From the NCBI GenBank assembly GCA_034436335.1, contig DAOTVO010000037.1:1-64000 (forward strand): a stretch of 64,000 nt of DNA, read 5' to 3'. Below are positions 55,323 to 63,622 of the stretch, one piece after another. Each line of letters starts with the position of its first letter. The first letter of the stretch is position 1. The notes below the pieces were generated by a model that was not told where the DNA came from, made no database searches, and saw only the letters and a list, made by a program, of their open reading frames with translations. The stretch is from UBA877 sp034436335 (lineage in GTDB: Bacteria > Chloroflexota > Anaerolineae > Anaerolineales > Villigracilaceae). The translations under genes were made by a program, and so were the position numbers.

Positions 55323-56411
55323 ATGAAACGTATCGCAGTCCTTACTGGCGGCGGAGACGCACCCGGCCTGAACGCGGTCATCCGCGCCGTGGTCAAGACG
55401 GCCATCAACGATTATCACTGTGAAGTGCTTGGCGTCCAGGACGGCTACGACGGCTTCGTCACGCCCGGCGGCGTCTTTCCCCTCGACCTGGCGGCGGTGC
55501 GCGGCATCCTGCCGCGCGGCGGCACCATCCTCGGCACAGCCAACCGCGGCAACCCCTTTGCCCGTAAAATCGTTCGGGACGGGCAGGAAGTCATCGTGGA
55601 CATCTCGGATGAGGTCATTACGGCCATCCGCGCCCTCGACCTGGACGCGGTCATCGTCATCGGCGGCGACGGGACTCTGCACATCGCCGCCGAGTTGTAT
55701 GCCAAAGGCGTGCCGGTCATCGGCGTCCCCAAGACGATTGACAACGATGTCGGCGGCACGGAGGTCACCTTCGGCTTTGACACCGCCCTGACGATTGCCA
55801 CCGAAGCCCTCGACCGCCTGCATACCACTGCCGAGGCGCATCACCGCGTCATGGTGCTGGAACTGATGGGGCGCGACGCCGGATTCATTGCCCTCCATGC
55901 CGGTGTGGCAGGCGGCGCGGATGTCATTCTCATCCCTGAAATTCCCTTCAAATTCGAAGCAGTTTTGGCAAAAGTACGTCAGCGTGTCGAGGGCGGCTCA
56001 CGCTTCAGCCTGCTTGCCGTCTCAGAAGGCGCGCGTCCGGCGGGCGGGGCACAGGTCTTCCGTCAGCAGGGCGATGCTGTCTATGTTCCCCGCCTGGGCG
56101 GCATCGGGCAGCAGGTGGCAGATTACATCCAATCGCAGGGATTTGAATCCCGCGTCACCGTGCTGGGTCACATCCAGCGCGGCGGCACGCCGACCGCCTT
56201 CGACCGCTGGCTGGCGACGCGTTACGGCGCGGCAGCGGTGCGGGCGGCCGCGGCAGGCGAATTTGGCCGCATGGCCGCCCTGCGCAACGCCCAGGTGATG
56301 ACCGTCCCGCTCACGGAGGCGCTCGCTGTCCCCAAGCGTGTGGATGTCAACGGTGATGCCGTCCGCACAGCGCGTGGCATTGGCATTTCGTTTGGCGATG
56401 AGACGGAATAA
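55323..56411 (+). CDS. pfkA: 6-phosphofructokinase
   Basis: 362 aa. Begins MKRIAVLTGGGDAPGLNAVI and has GGDGT at 114-118 and PKTIDND at 136-142. The Gly after the acidic residue in GGDGT is typical of ATP-dependent enzymes, while PKTIDND is the PPi-type form. The combination is seen in a mixed group that is ATP-dependent in actinomycetes. It commits fructose-6-phosphate to glycolysis. The start follows GGAGG and a TATAAT 16 nt upstream. Confidence 0.95.
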   Translation: MKRIAVLTGGGDAPGLNAVIRAVVKTAINDYHCEVLGVQDGYDGFVTPGGVFPLDLAAVRGILPRGGTILGTANRGNPFARKIVRDGQEVIVDISDEVITAIRALDLDAVIVIGGDGTLHIAAELYAKGVPVIGVPKTIDNDVGGTEVTFGFDTALTIATEALDRLHTTAEAHHRVMVLELMGRDAGFIALHAGVAGGADVILIPEIPFKFEAVLAKVRQRVEGGSRFSLLAVSEGARPAGGAQVFRQQGDAVYVPRLGGIGQQVADYIQSQGFESRVTVLGHIQRGGTPTAFDRWLATRYGAAAVRAAAAGEFGRMAALRNAQVMTVPLTEALAVPKRVDVNGDAVRTARGIGISFGDETE

Positions 56412-56479
56412 CCGCGAAGACCACACACCAAGGTTCACACAAAATTATTTTCCATTCGTGGTGCAAAATTAAAGCGGAA

Positions 56480-56558
56480 GGCCGCCCTCTGCGGGCGGTC
56501 TCCCTGTTCGCGCTGCGGCATCTTCGCTAATCAACAGCGAGGAGGGATGCCGCAGCGC
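56480..56558. other. Two strong adjacent hairpins between convergent genes
   Basis: A hairpin with GCCGCCC/GGGCGGT arms (56480-56500) is followed by a 13 bp perfect stem GCGCTGCGGCATC/GATGCCGCAGCGC (56510-56558) with an inner TCGCT/AGCGA stem. There is no long T run. This 351 bp gap (56412-56762) has no gene and may hold a structured RNA or repeats. Confidence 0.5.
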
Positions 56559-56666
56559 TTCGTTTCAAACTACTATCCATTTTGGGCACCACCTCCTCTT
56601 CTGTAAGGATGGCAGATTTTGTTTCCTCCCCCATTCAAAGGCAGTCTCGCGCGGCAAGCCGCAAAG

Positions 56667-56693
56667 GTAGGTCAGATTGGCAATCCGACTTAC
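56667..56693. repeat. 27 bp near-palindrome (GTAGGTC type)
   Basis: Arms of 12 bases around GGC, differing only by pairs that would still form G-U in RNA. It resembles dispersed intergenic palindromes. Confidence 0.5.
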
Positions 56694-56762
56694 AAAGTCT
56701 TCGCAATCGGCGTAATTTTGATGCAGTAATACTATAAAACAAATCAGATGTCAATAGTGGGA

Positions 56763-58892
56763 TTAAGTCTCGCTTAACACCACGCGTACATCCACCGCCA
56801 GCGCGCCCTGACCGGCAGGCAGGACCAGCAGGGGGTTCACGTCCAGTTCCTCGATTTCCGGACAGTCGGCCGCCAGTTGACCGACCCGCAGGATGGCCTC
56901 CACCAGGGCGGCGCGGTCGGCAGGCGGAGCGCCGCGCAGACCGCTGAGCAGTTTCGCCGAGCGGACTTCGTCAATCATCTCTTCAGCGTCCTTCTCGGAG
57001 AGCGGGGCGAGGCGGAAACTGACATCTGCCAGCGCCTCCACATAAACGCCGCCCAGCCCAAACATGACCAGCGGGCCGAAGATGGGGTCGCGCTTGACGC
57101 CCAGGATGATTTCCTGTCCGCCGGTCACCATTTGCTGAACCTGCACGCCGCGGATTTCGGCCTGCGGATGGGCAGCCCGGGCGCGCGCGACGATGGCCTG
57201 CCAGCCCTCCCGCGCCGCGGCTTTGTCCTGCACATTCAACAGCACCCCGCCGACCTCGGTCTTGTGCAGGATGTCGGGCGAGGCGAGTTTGAGCGCCACG
57301 GGGAAGCCAATTTCAGCGGCGAAGCGGGCGGCCTCGTCAGGGGTGGTTGCGAGTTTGTCCTTCGGGGTGGGGATGCCGTAAATATCCAACAGGGCGCGGC
57401 CGGCGGCGGCGTCGAGGGCGCGCAGGCCGTTTTGACGGGCAGCCGCCAACAGGTCCCGCGCCCGCTGCGCCGCAACGCCGGAAGGCAGGCGGGCGCCCGA
57501 ATGTTCCGTCTCCAGCCAGCGGGCGCGGCGGCGCATGATTCCAATCGCCCGGACGGCGTCCTCCGGGAAGCGGTACGCCGGCAGGCCGCCGCGATCGGCT
57601 GCCGCGTAGGCTTCCTCCAGACTGGCTTCGCCAAACAGGCAGAGCAGGATGGGCTTCTGTGGTTTGCGCTCGCGGCAGACGGAGACGACTGCCTCGACAA
57701 TCGCCGCCGGGCGGTTGAGGACGGTCGGGACGAGAATGACCAGAACGCCGTCGTTGGCGGGGTCGTCCAGCAGGACTTCGAGGGCGGCGCGGTACTGGCG
57801 CTCGTCGGCTCCGCCGAGCATGTCCACCGGGCCGTTGACGCCGGCATCGGGGGAAAGAGCGGCGCGCAGGGCGGCGCGGGTTTCGGGGCCGGGGGCGGCG
57901 AGTTTTAGGCCGACGGTCTCAAGGGCGTCGGCGGCGAGGACGGCCGGGCCGCCGGCGTTGGTCAGGACGGCGATTCGGTCGCCGCGCGGCAACGGTTGGT
58001 GCGCCAGGCCGAGGGCGGCGTTGAACAGGTCTTCGACCGATTCGATTTCGATCAGGCCGGTCTGTTTGGCGGCGGCGGCAAAGGCGGCGTGCGCCCCGGC
58101 CAGCGCGCCGGTATGGGAAGCAGTGGCGGCCTGTCCGCTTTGGGAACGTCCGCCTTTCAGGATAAGCACCGGTTTGCGGGGAGCGGCGAAGCGCGCCGCT
58201 TCAAGAAAGGCCGGGGCGTCTTTGACATCTTCGACATAGACGGCGAGGACGCGGCTCTCTACATCCTCGGCCAGGTAGCGCATCAGGTCGGCTTCGTTAA
58301 CGTCGGCCTTGTTGCCGATGGAGAGGAAGCGGCTGAAGTTGATGCCGCGTGCCTGCGCCCAGTCAATGATGCCGCCGCACAACGCTCCGGATTGGGAGAC
58401 GAAGTCAATGTCGCCGGGGCGGGTCATGCCGGGGACGAAGGTAGTGTTGACCGGCGTGTGCATGTCCAGGACGCCGATGCAGTTTGGTCCCATCAGGCGC
58501 ATCCCGTAGCGGGCAGCAATTTCTACACACCGGCGCTCGCGTTCCGCGCCTTCGGGGCTGGTCTCGCGGAAGCCGCCGGAGAGGATGACGGTCGCTTTGA
58601 TGCCGCGCCGTCCGCAGTCTTCCATCACTGCCGGGGCCGCCGCCGAGGGGACGACAATCACGGCCAGGTCCACGGGGTCGGGGACATCGAGGACGCTGGG
58701 GTAGCATTTGCGGCCCAGAATTTCCTCCGCTTTGGGGTTGACCGGGTAAATCGGGCCGCGAAAGCCGAATTCCGGGTGAAGCAGGTTTTTTAGCACGCCG
58801 TGGCCGATTTTCTCCGGGTCGCCGCTGGCGCCGATGACAGCGATGCCTTGCGGTTTGAAGTAAGGGGTGAGGGTTTGGGGGGAAGGGCGCAT
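56763..58892 (-). CDS. ADP-forming acyl-CoA synthetase (single-chain ACD)
   Basis: 709 aa, alpha and beta subunits fused. The CoA-binding N-terminus (GIAVIGASGDPEKIGHGVLKNLL, VSQSGALCGGIIDWA) is followed by the phospho-His segment ATASHTGALAGAHAAF. The C-terminal ATP-grasp domain has FPVALKLASPDILHKTEVGGV and EELDVNPLLVL. It makes acetate or another acid plus ATP from acyl-CoA in fermentation, or the reverse. AAAGGAG precedes the ATG at 58892. The substrate is not defined. Confidence 0.92.
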   Translation of the reverse strand: MRPSPQTLTPYFKPQGIAVIGASGDPEKIGHGVLKNLLHPEFGFRGPIYPVNPKAEEILGRKCYPSVLDVPDPVDLAVIVVPSAAAPAVMEDCGRRGIKATVILSGGFRETSPEGAERERRCVEIAARYGMRLMGPNCIGVLDMHTPVNTTFVPGMTRPGDIDFVSQSGALCGGIIDWAQARGINFSRFLSIGNKADVNEADLMRYLAEDVESRVLAVYVEDVKDAPAFLEAARFAAPRKPVLILKGGRSQSGQAATASHTGALAGAHAAFAAAAKQTGLIEIESVEDLFNAALGLAHQPLPRGDRIAVLTNAGGPAVLAADALETVGLKLAAPGPETRAALRAALSPDAGVNGPVDMLGGADERQYRAALEVLLDDPANDGVLVILVPTVLNRPAAIVEAVVSVCRERKPQKPILLCLFGEASLEEAYAAADRGGLPAYRFPEDAVRAIGIMRRRARWLETEHSGARLPSGVAAQRARDLLAAARQNGLRALDAAAGRALLDIYGIPTPKDKLATTPDEAARFAAEIGFPVALKLASPDILHKTEVGGVLLNVQDKAAAREGWQAIVARARAAHPQAEIRGVQVQQMVTGGQEIILGVKRDPIFGPLVMFGLGGVYVEALADVSFRLAPLSEKDAEEMIDEVRSAKLLSGLRGAPPADRAALVEAILRVGQLAADCPEIEELDVNPLLVLPAGQGALAVDVRVVLSET

Positions 58893-59170
58893 GAGACTCC
58901 TTTGGCAGAGTGTAGACGGGATAAACGCGCACAAGGGTTGCAACTCAAAATATCCACCAGACGGTTGTTTAAAAACGGTTGCTCCCTGGTGTAGGTTCAG
59001 TCCTTACAGGATACAAATTATAGCCGAGAAGGGGACTGTTCCACAGTTGGTAAAAGGGTAGTTAAAATGGGGCTGGGACGGTCTGCGAACCATCCCGCAA
59101 CCACAAAAACAAAGGGACTTGAATTATATACGCCTGAACCTGCTTTTACCAGACGTGAAGCCGGGACAAT
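58893..59170. other. Intergenic stretch before the decayed transposase
   Basis: 278 bp with no gene. It holds a repeated ACGGTTGTTTAAAAACGGTTG segment and AT-rich runs. No convincing promoter or RNA gene. Confidence 0.35.
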
Positions 59171-59635
59171 TTGAAACTCGGCAAGACCAGCGTCTATCGT
59201 ACCGTGCAGGCGGCGGCGCAAAAGGTACCCGGCATAAAGCGCAAGGAATTGCTGGCGGGCTACAAAACGGGGGGGGTGGGCGCAGATGTGACCGCTGTGC
59301 GCTGTAATGGGAAATGGTTGCCGTTGGGCATCAGCGTGGATGCAGTCAATGGGTGGACATTGAGCATTGACACCTTGTGGGGCGAAGAAGCGGAAGCGTT
59401 GCAGGAGTGGCGGGAACTCATCCTGGAAGCCGTGCAGGCCGAGGTTCGGTCAGCGAGGACGCGGACAGGTTCAAAAAGGTGAGTGACGAAGCAGGATCGG
59501 CTGGCGGGTGAAAGAACGCTGCCGTTCGATGAGAGGGTACAAACGTGAGCGATCGGATCTCAATGTGAGCCGATTGATTGCCCGCGCTGGTAATCACTTG
59601 TCTCGCGGGCTAGATTTGGCGCCGTTGTTTGCCTA
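59171..59635 (+). mobile_element. Decayed insertion-sequence transposase
   Basis: The first frame reads KLGKTSVYRTVQAAAQKVP, later GVGADVTAVRCNGKWLPLGISVDAVNGW, typical of a DDE transposase core. The frame breaks near 59445, where a second frame continues with VSEDADRFKKVSDEAG (next acidic motif). After an apparent deletion near 59505 a third frame gives the C-terminal end (YKRERSDLNVSRLIARAGN) to a stop at 59635. The N-terminus is missing. The IS family is not determined, and no terminal repeats are recognised. It is not functional. Confidence 0.75.
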
Positions 59636-59711
59636 ACCCGCAAGCAACGTCGCTTGTTTTATCTGGTTGGTTCCCTTTGGTTTCAGGTTTACCAAATTTG
59701 GAACAGTTACG

Positions 59712-59749
59712 GCCAAAACAAACCCGCCCGGCTTCGAACCGGGCGGGTT
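59712..59749 (-). terminator. Terminator of msrA
   Basis: AACCCGCCCGG pairs with CCGGGCGGGTT on the minus strand, followed by TGTTTTGG. Immediately beyond it the minus strand reads CGTAACTG, the same as the end of the MITE-like element. Confidence 0.8.
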
Positions 59750-59751
59750 GA

Positions 59752-60291
59752 TTACTTCTTCAGCCTTTCGGCAAACTTCTGGCGAAATTTTGCCACCTTG
59801 GGCGCCACCACAAACTGACAATACGGCTGGAAGCGGTTGCGGGCGAAATACTCCTGATGATAGTCCTCGGCGCGGTAGAAGGCCGTGAAGGGTGTTACCT
59901 CGGTCACGATGGGCGCGTCCCACAGTTTGGCCGCCTCCAACTCGGCAATCACCTCCTCGGCGGTCTGTTTCTGCTCCTCATCGTGGTAGAAGATGGCCGA
60001 GCGGTACTGCGTCCCCACGTCGTTGCCTTGACGGTTGAGCGTGGTCGGGTCGTGGATGGTGAAGAAAACCGTCAGCAGGTCGCGGTAGGAGATGACCGCT
60101 GGGTCGAAGGTGATTTGCACCACCTCGGCGTGACCGGTGCCCCCGTCGCAGACCTCGTGATAGGTCGGGTTCGGGACGTGCCCGCCCGAATAGCCCGATT
60201 CGACCGACTCCACCCCCTTCAGTTCGTCGAAGACCGCCTCCAGACACCAGAAACAACCTCCGGCCAGCGTTGCCGTTTGTAAATTACGCAT
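59752..60291 (-). CDS. msrA: Peptide methionine-S-sulfoxide reductase A
   Basis: 179 aa. Catalytic GCFWC at 12-16 (Cys13), EAVFDELKGVESVESGYSGGHV and HAEVVQITFDP are diagnostic. It repairs methionine-S-sulfoxide in proteins. The ATG at 60291 follows GGAGGA; an upstream ATG at 60342 lacks a site. A terminator lies directly behind the stop. Confidence 0.95.
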   Translation of the reverse strand: MRNLQTATLAGGCFWCLEAVFDELKGVESVESGYSGGHVPNPTYHEVCDGGTGHAEVVQITFDPAVISYRDLLTVFFTIHDPTTLNRQGNDVGTQYRSAIFYHDEEQKQTAEEVIAELEAAKLWDAPIVTEVTPFTAFYRAEDYHQEYFARNRFQPYCQFVVAPKVAKFRQKFAERLKK

Positions 60292-60347
60292 AAAATCCTC
60301 CAAAAATTCTGGAGCGGCCTCTCGACCGCTCCACAAATTCAAATTGT

Positions 60348-60395
60348 GGTCTCGATACAGCAGCGGTCGAGTACTCCGAAAAATGTATCGAGACC
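60348..60395. repeat. Inverted repeat between msrA and clpC
   Basis: Perfect 12 bp arms GGTCTCGATACA and TGTATCGAGACC at 60348-60395, with TACTCGACCGC-type words recurring on either side (GGAGCGG/CCGCTCC near 60311-60332). It may act as a terminator or mRNA-stabilising structure for clpC. Confidence 0.6.
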
Positions 60396-60430
60396 CCGCC
60401 GCCTACTCGACCGCCCTGCAAAATCAGATA

Positions 60431-62905
60431 CTACGCGACCGCTTCTGGCGCTTTCTCTTCCTCGGCCCGTTTCAACACCACCTCGCCCTCGGCCACGTCC
60501 ACCAGGATGGTATCGCCGCCGTGGAATTGACCGGCCAACAGCGCGTCGGAGAGCGGGTCCTCGACCTTTTGCTGGATGACGCGCCGCAAGGGACGCGCGC
60601 CCATCTCCGGGTCGTAGCCCGCCTCGGCCAACAGGTCCAGCGCCGCCTCGGTGGCGATGAGCGTCACGGCGTGTTCGGCCAAGCGTTCGGTCACCTTCCC
60701 CAGTTCCAGCGAAACAATCTGACGGATGTCGTCCTTGTTCAGCGAGCGGAAGACGATGACGCTGTCCAGCCGGTTGATGAACTCCGGGCGGAAGATGCGT
60801 TTGAGGGACTCGGTCAGTTTCTTGCGCATCTCCTCGTAAGAGAGCCGCTCCTCGGTCTTTTCGTCGCGCTTGAGCGGGAAACCGAGCGAAGTCTGCTTCT
60901 TGATTTCGTCCGCGCCGACGTTGGTGGTCATGACGATGATGGCGTTGCGGAAGTCCACCTGGCGGCCGCGGGCGTCGCTGAGGTGGCCTTCTTCCATGAT
61001 TTGCAGGAGCATGTTGTGGACTTCGGGATGGGCTTTCTCGACCTCGTCGAAGACAACGATGGAGTAGGGGCGGCGGCGCAGGGCTTCGGTTAGTTGACCA
61101 GCGTCATCGTAGCCGATGTAACCGGGCGGGGCGCCGACCAGACGACTGGCCGTGTGCCGCTCCATGAATTCCGACATATCCAGTTGGATGAGCGCCTCCT
61201 CGCTGCCGAACATGAACTTGGCGAGGGCTTTGGTCAACTCGGTCTTGCCGACCCCGGTCGGACCGAGGAACATGAACGAGCCAATCGGCCGCCGCGGGTC
61301 TTTCAGACCGGCCCGCGCTCGGCGCACCGCGCGGGCAATGGACTGGATGGCTTCCTCTTGCCCGACGATGGACTTGCGCAATTCCTCTTCCATCCGCAGC
61401 AGGCGTTGAGACTCGGCCTCGGCCATCTGCATCACCGGCACGCCGGTCCACATGGAGACGACCTCGGCGATGTCGTTGACGCCCACCACCGGGCTGGAGG
61501 CGCGCTCCCAGCCGCTTTTCAGCCGCGCCAGTTCTTCATTCAGTTCAGCCTCGCGCAACTGCCAGAGATATAAATCTTCGGCTTTGCCCTCTTCCTGCGC
61601 CAGGGCGCGGTTGGCACGGACTTCTTTCAATTGACGGTAGAGGTCTTTGGCCGAGGTCGAGGCGCCAGATTTGTACATGCGCACCCGCGAGGCGGATTCA
61701 TCTATCAGGTCAATGGCTTTGTCGGGCAGGAAGCGGTCGGAGACATAACGCGCCGAAAGCCGCGCCGCGGCTTCGAGGGCCTCGTCCGAGATGACGAGAT
61801 GATGATGCTCTTCGTACATCTTGCGGATGCCCTTGAGAATCTCGATCGTCTCCTCGACCGTCGGCTCGTCCACCACGATAGGCTGGAAGCGGCGCTCAAG
61901 AGCCGCATCCGACTCGATATGCTTGCGGTACTCATCCAGCGTAGTCGCGCCGATGCACTGTAATTCGCCGCGCGAGAGCGCCGGCTTGAGGATGTTGGCT
62001 GCGTCAACGGCCGAGCCGGCCGCCCCGGCTCCCACCAGCATGTGAAACTCGTCAATGAAGAGGATGGCTTTGGTCTGCTTGAGTTCGTCAATGACGCGCT
62101 TCAGCCGCTCCTCGAACTGGCCGCGGTACATCGTCCCGGCCACCAGCGAGCCGACATCCAGTTTCAGGACGCGCTTGCCCAACAACGGCGCGGGAACGTC
62201 GCCCTCGACGATGCGCTGGGCGAGGCCTTCCACGATGGCCGTCTTGCCGACGCCGGGCTCGCCGATGAGCGCCGGGTTGTTCTTGGTGCGCCGCGCCAGA
62301 ATCTGGATGACACGCTCGATTTCGGTCTGGCGGCCGATCACCGGGTCCAGTTTGCCTTCCTCGGCCAGGGTAGTCAGGTCGGTGGCCAGTTGATCCACGA
62401 GCGGCGTCTTCGGCTCCTGTTTGCCACCCGGACGCGCCGTCTCCGGCACGGCGGAGGTCTGCGGAGAGACGTTCTCCTGCAAGACGCGCCGCACCTGACG
62501 GCGGATTTGCTCGTCGGTAATCCCCAGGCGGCGCAACACTTCCGCGCCGTTGCCGCCCGCCTGAATGAGACTCAAGAGCAGGTGTTCTGTGCCGACGTAG
62601 TGATGCCCCATCTTGCGGGCTTCCTCAAGGGCGATTTCCAGCGCCCGCTGGGTTTCGGGAGCCAGTTCGATTTTGCCGCCCGCGTAGCGCCCCTCGCCGC
62701 CGATGCGCAAAATCATCTCGCGCACGCGCTCGCTCTCCAGCCCGAGTTCGTGCAGGACGCGCCCGGCCACGCCCCCGTCTTCTTCGAGCAGGCCGAGCAG
62801 CAGGTGTTCGGTGCCAATCAAGCCCTGACGGGCGCGTTCGGCTTCCTCGTGGGCGAGGGCTAGCACACGCCGGGCGCGCTGGGTAAATTTTTCCATGCTG
62901 GCCAT
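60431..62905 (-). CDS. clpC: ATP-dependent Clp protease ATPase subunit ClpC
   Basis: 824 aa. Two N-terminal Clp-N repeats, AAA1 with GEPGVGKT (Walker A) and FIDEFHMLVGAG, a middle domain, and AAA2 with GPTGVGKTEL and DEVEKAHPEV. It unfolds substrates for ClpP in protein quality control. The ATG at 62905 is chosen because a GGAG lies 8 nt upstream. A 21 bp perfect inverted repeat (62922-62942) lies in the leader. The middle-domain length fits ClpC rather than ClpA/B. Confidence 0.95.
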   Translation of the reverse strand: MASMEKFTQRARRVLALAHEEAERARQGLIGTEHLLLGLLEEDGGVAGRVLHELGLESERVREMILRIGGEGRYAGGKIELAPETQRALEIALEEARKMGHHYVGTEHLLLSLIQAGGNGAEVLRRLGITDEQIRRQVRRVLQENVSPQTSAVPETARPGGKQEPKTPLVDQLATDLTTLAEEGKLDPVIGRQTEIERVIQILARRTKNNPALIGEPGVGKTAIVEGLAQRIVEGDVPAPLLGKRVLKLDVGSLVAGTMYRGQFEERLKRVIDELKQTKAILFIDEFHMLVGAGAAGSAVDAANILKPALSRGELQCIGATTLDEYRKHIESDAALERRFQPIVVDEPTVEETIEILKGIRKMYEEHHHLVISDEALEAAARLSARYVSDRFLPDKAIDLIDESASRVRMYKSGASTSAKDLYRQLKEVRANRALAQEEGKAEDLYLWQLREAELNEELARLKSGWERASSPVVGVNDIAEVVSMWTGVPVMQMAEAESQRLLRMEEELRKSIVGQEEAIQSIARAVRRARAGLKDPRRPIGSFMFLGPTGVGKTELTKALAKFMFGSEEALIQLDMSEFMERHTASRLVGAPPGYIGYDDAGQLTEALRRRPYSIVVFDEVEKAHPEVHNMLLQIMEEGHLSDARGRQVDFRNAIIVMTTNVGADEIKKQTSLGFPLKRDEKTEERLSYEEMRKKLTESLKRIFRPEFINRLDSVIVFRSLNKDDIRQIVSLELGKVTERLAEHAVTLIATEAALDLLAEAGYDPEMGARPLRRVIQQKVEDPLSDALLAGQFHGGDTILVDVAEGEVVLKRAEEEKAPEAVA

Positions 62906-62921
62906 AAGCAAATCTCCTGGA

Positions 62922-62942
62922 GGACAAGAGATTGTCTTGTCC
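62922..62942 (-). promoter_or_regulatory. Perfect palindrome in the clpC leader
   Basis: GGACAAGA-N5-TCTTGTCC, directly upstream of the ribosome site and downstream of a possible promoter (TTGGTA, 17 bp, TAATGT). It could be a repressor operator or a leader hairpin. It is not the CIRCE sequence of HrcA. Confidence 0.5.
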
Positions 62943-62989
62943 TACACAATCGGACATTAAGTATCTGGTTTGATTTTACCAAAAAGCCG

Positions 62990-63269
62990 AAAGATGTTTG
63001 TATGAGGATAATTAGAGTTTGAACCAGAGATGAACAGAGATGAACGGAGAGTAGGGTCTGTATGCAAAATGTTTTGCAGGGTGGTCGAGCAGGCGGCGAA
63101 ATCTTGGCCTGTGCCAGGATAGCCAATCTCCTCGCAGGCCAGGAGACTGCTTCGCTCGGTCTCGATACGCTGCGCTACTCGAGCGTCGCTCGCCGTGACA
63201 ATATCAAAGGTGTTTGCAACAAAGCAGTCCGGGACAGTTTCCCTATTCCCTGATTCCCTGCCGCCGAAT
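62990..63269. other. Repeat-rich intergenic region
   Basis: It contains CCAGAGATGAACAGAGATGAAC words, a GGTCTCGATACGCTGCGCTAC / CTCGAGCGTCGCTCG segment of the same kind as 60348-60395, and no gene. The MazG gene ends at its right edge. Confidence 0.4.
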
Positions 63270-63599
63270 CTAGCGGTTATCCCCCGCGCCGCCGATTTGA
63301 CCGCGCTCGAGACGGGAGTAGAGTTTCTCGAGATTATGTTCGGCCACTTCATCGAGCGAAAGTCCCAACTCGGTACAGACTTGCGCCAGATACCAAAGAA
63401 CATCGCCCAGTTCGCCCTTCAACGCCTCGCGCTCGGCCTCGCCGATGACGCCGCCCTTATCACGGAAGATTTTCTTGACCTTCCCGGCCACTTCCCCGGC
63501 CTCGTTTGCTAGCCCCAGGGTCGGATAGATGACCACATGTCCGATTTCCGGGTACTTCGCCGTGTGGCGCGACTTGGTCTGATAGGTGTTGAAATCCAT
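63270..63599 (-). CDS. MazG-like nucleotide pyrophosphohydrolase
   Basis: 109 aa. The all-alpha NTP-PPase metal motif appears as LGLANEAGEVAGKVKK and ELGDVLWYLAQVCTELG (E-x-x-E ... E-x-x-D). It removes pyrophosphate from noncanonical or excess (d)NTPs. Single short domain. The start ATG is 63599. Confidence 0.88.
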   Translation of the reverse strand: MDFNTYQTKSRHTAKYPEIGHVVIYPTLGLANEAGEVAGKVKKIFRDKGGVIGEAEREALKGELGDVLWYLAQVCTELGLSLDEVAEHNLEKLYSRLERGQIGGAGDNR

Positions 63600-63622
63600 G
63601 TTTACCCTTACCCAATCTGTGT

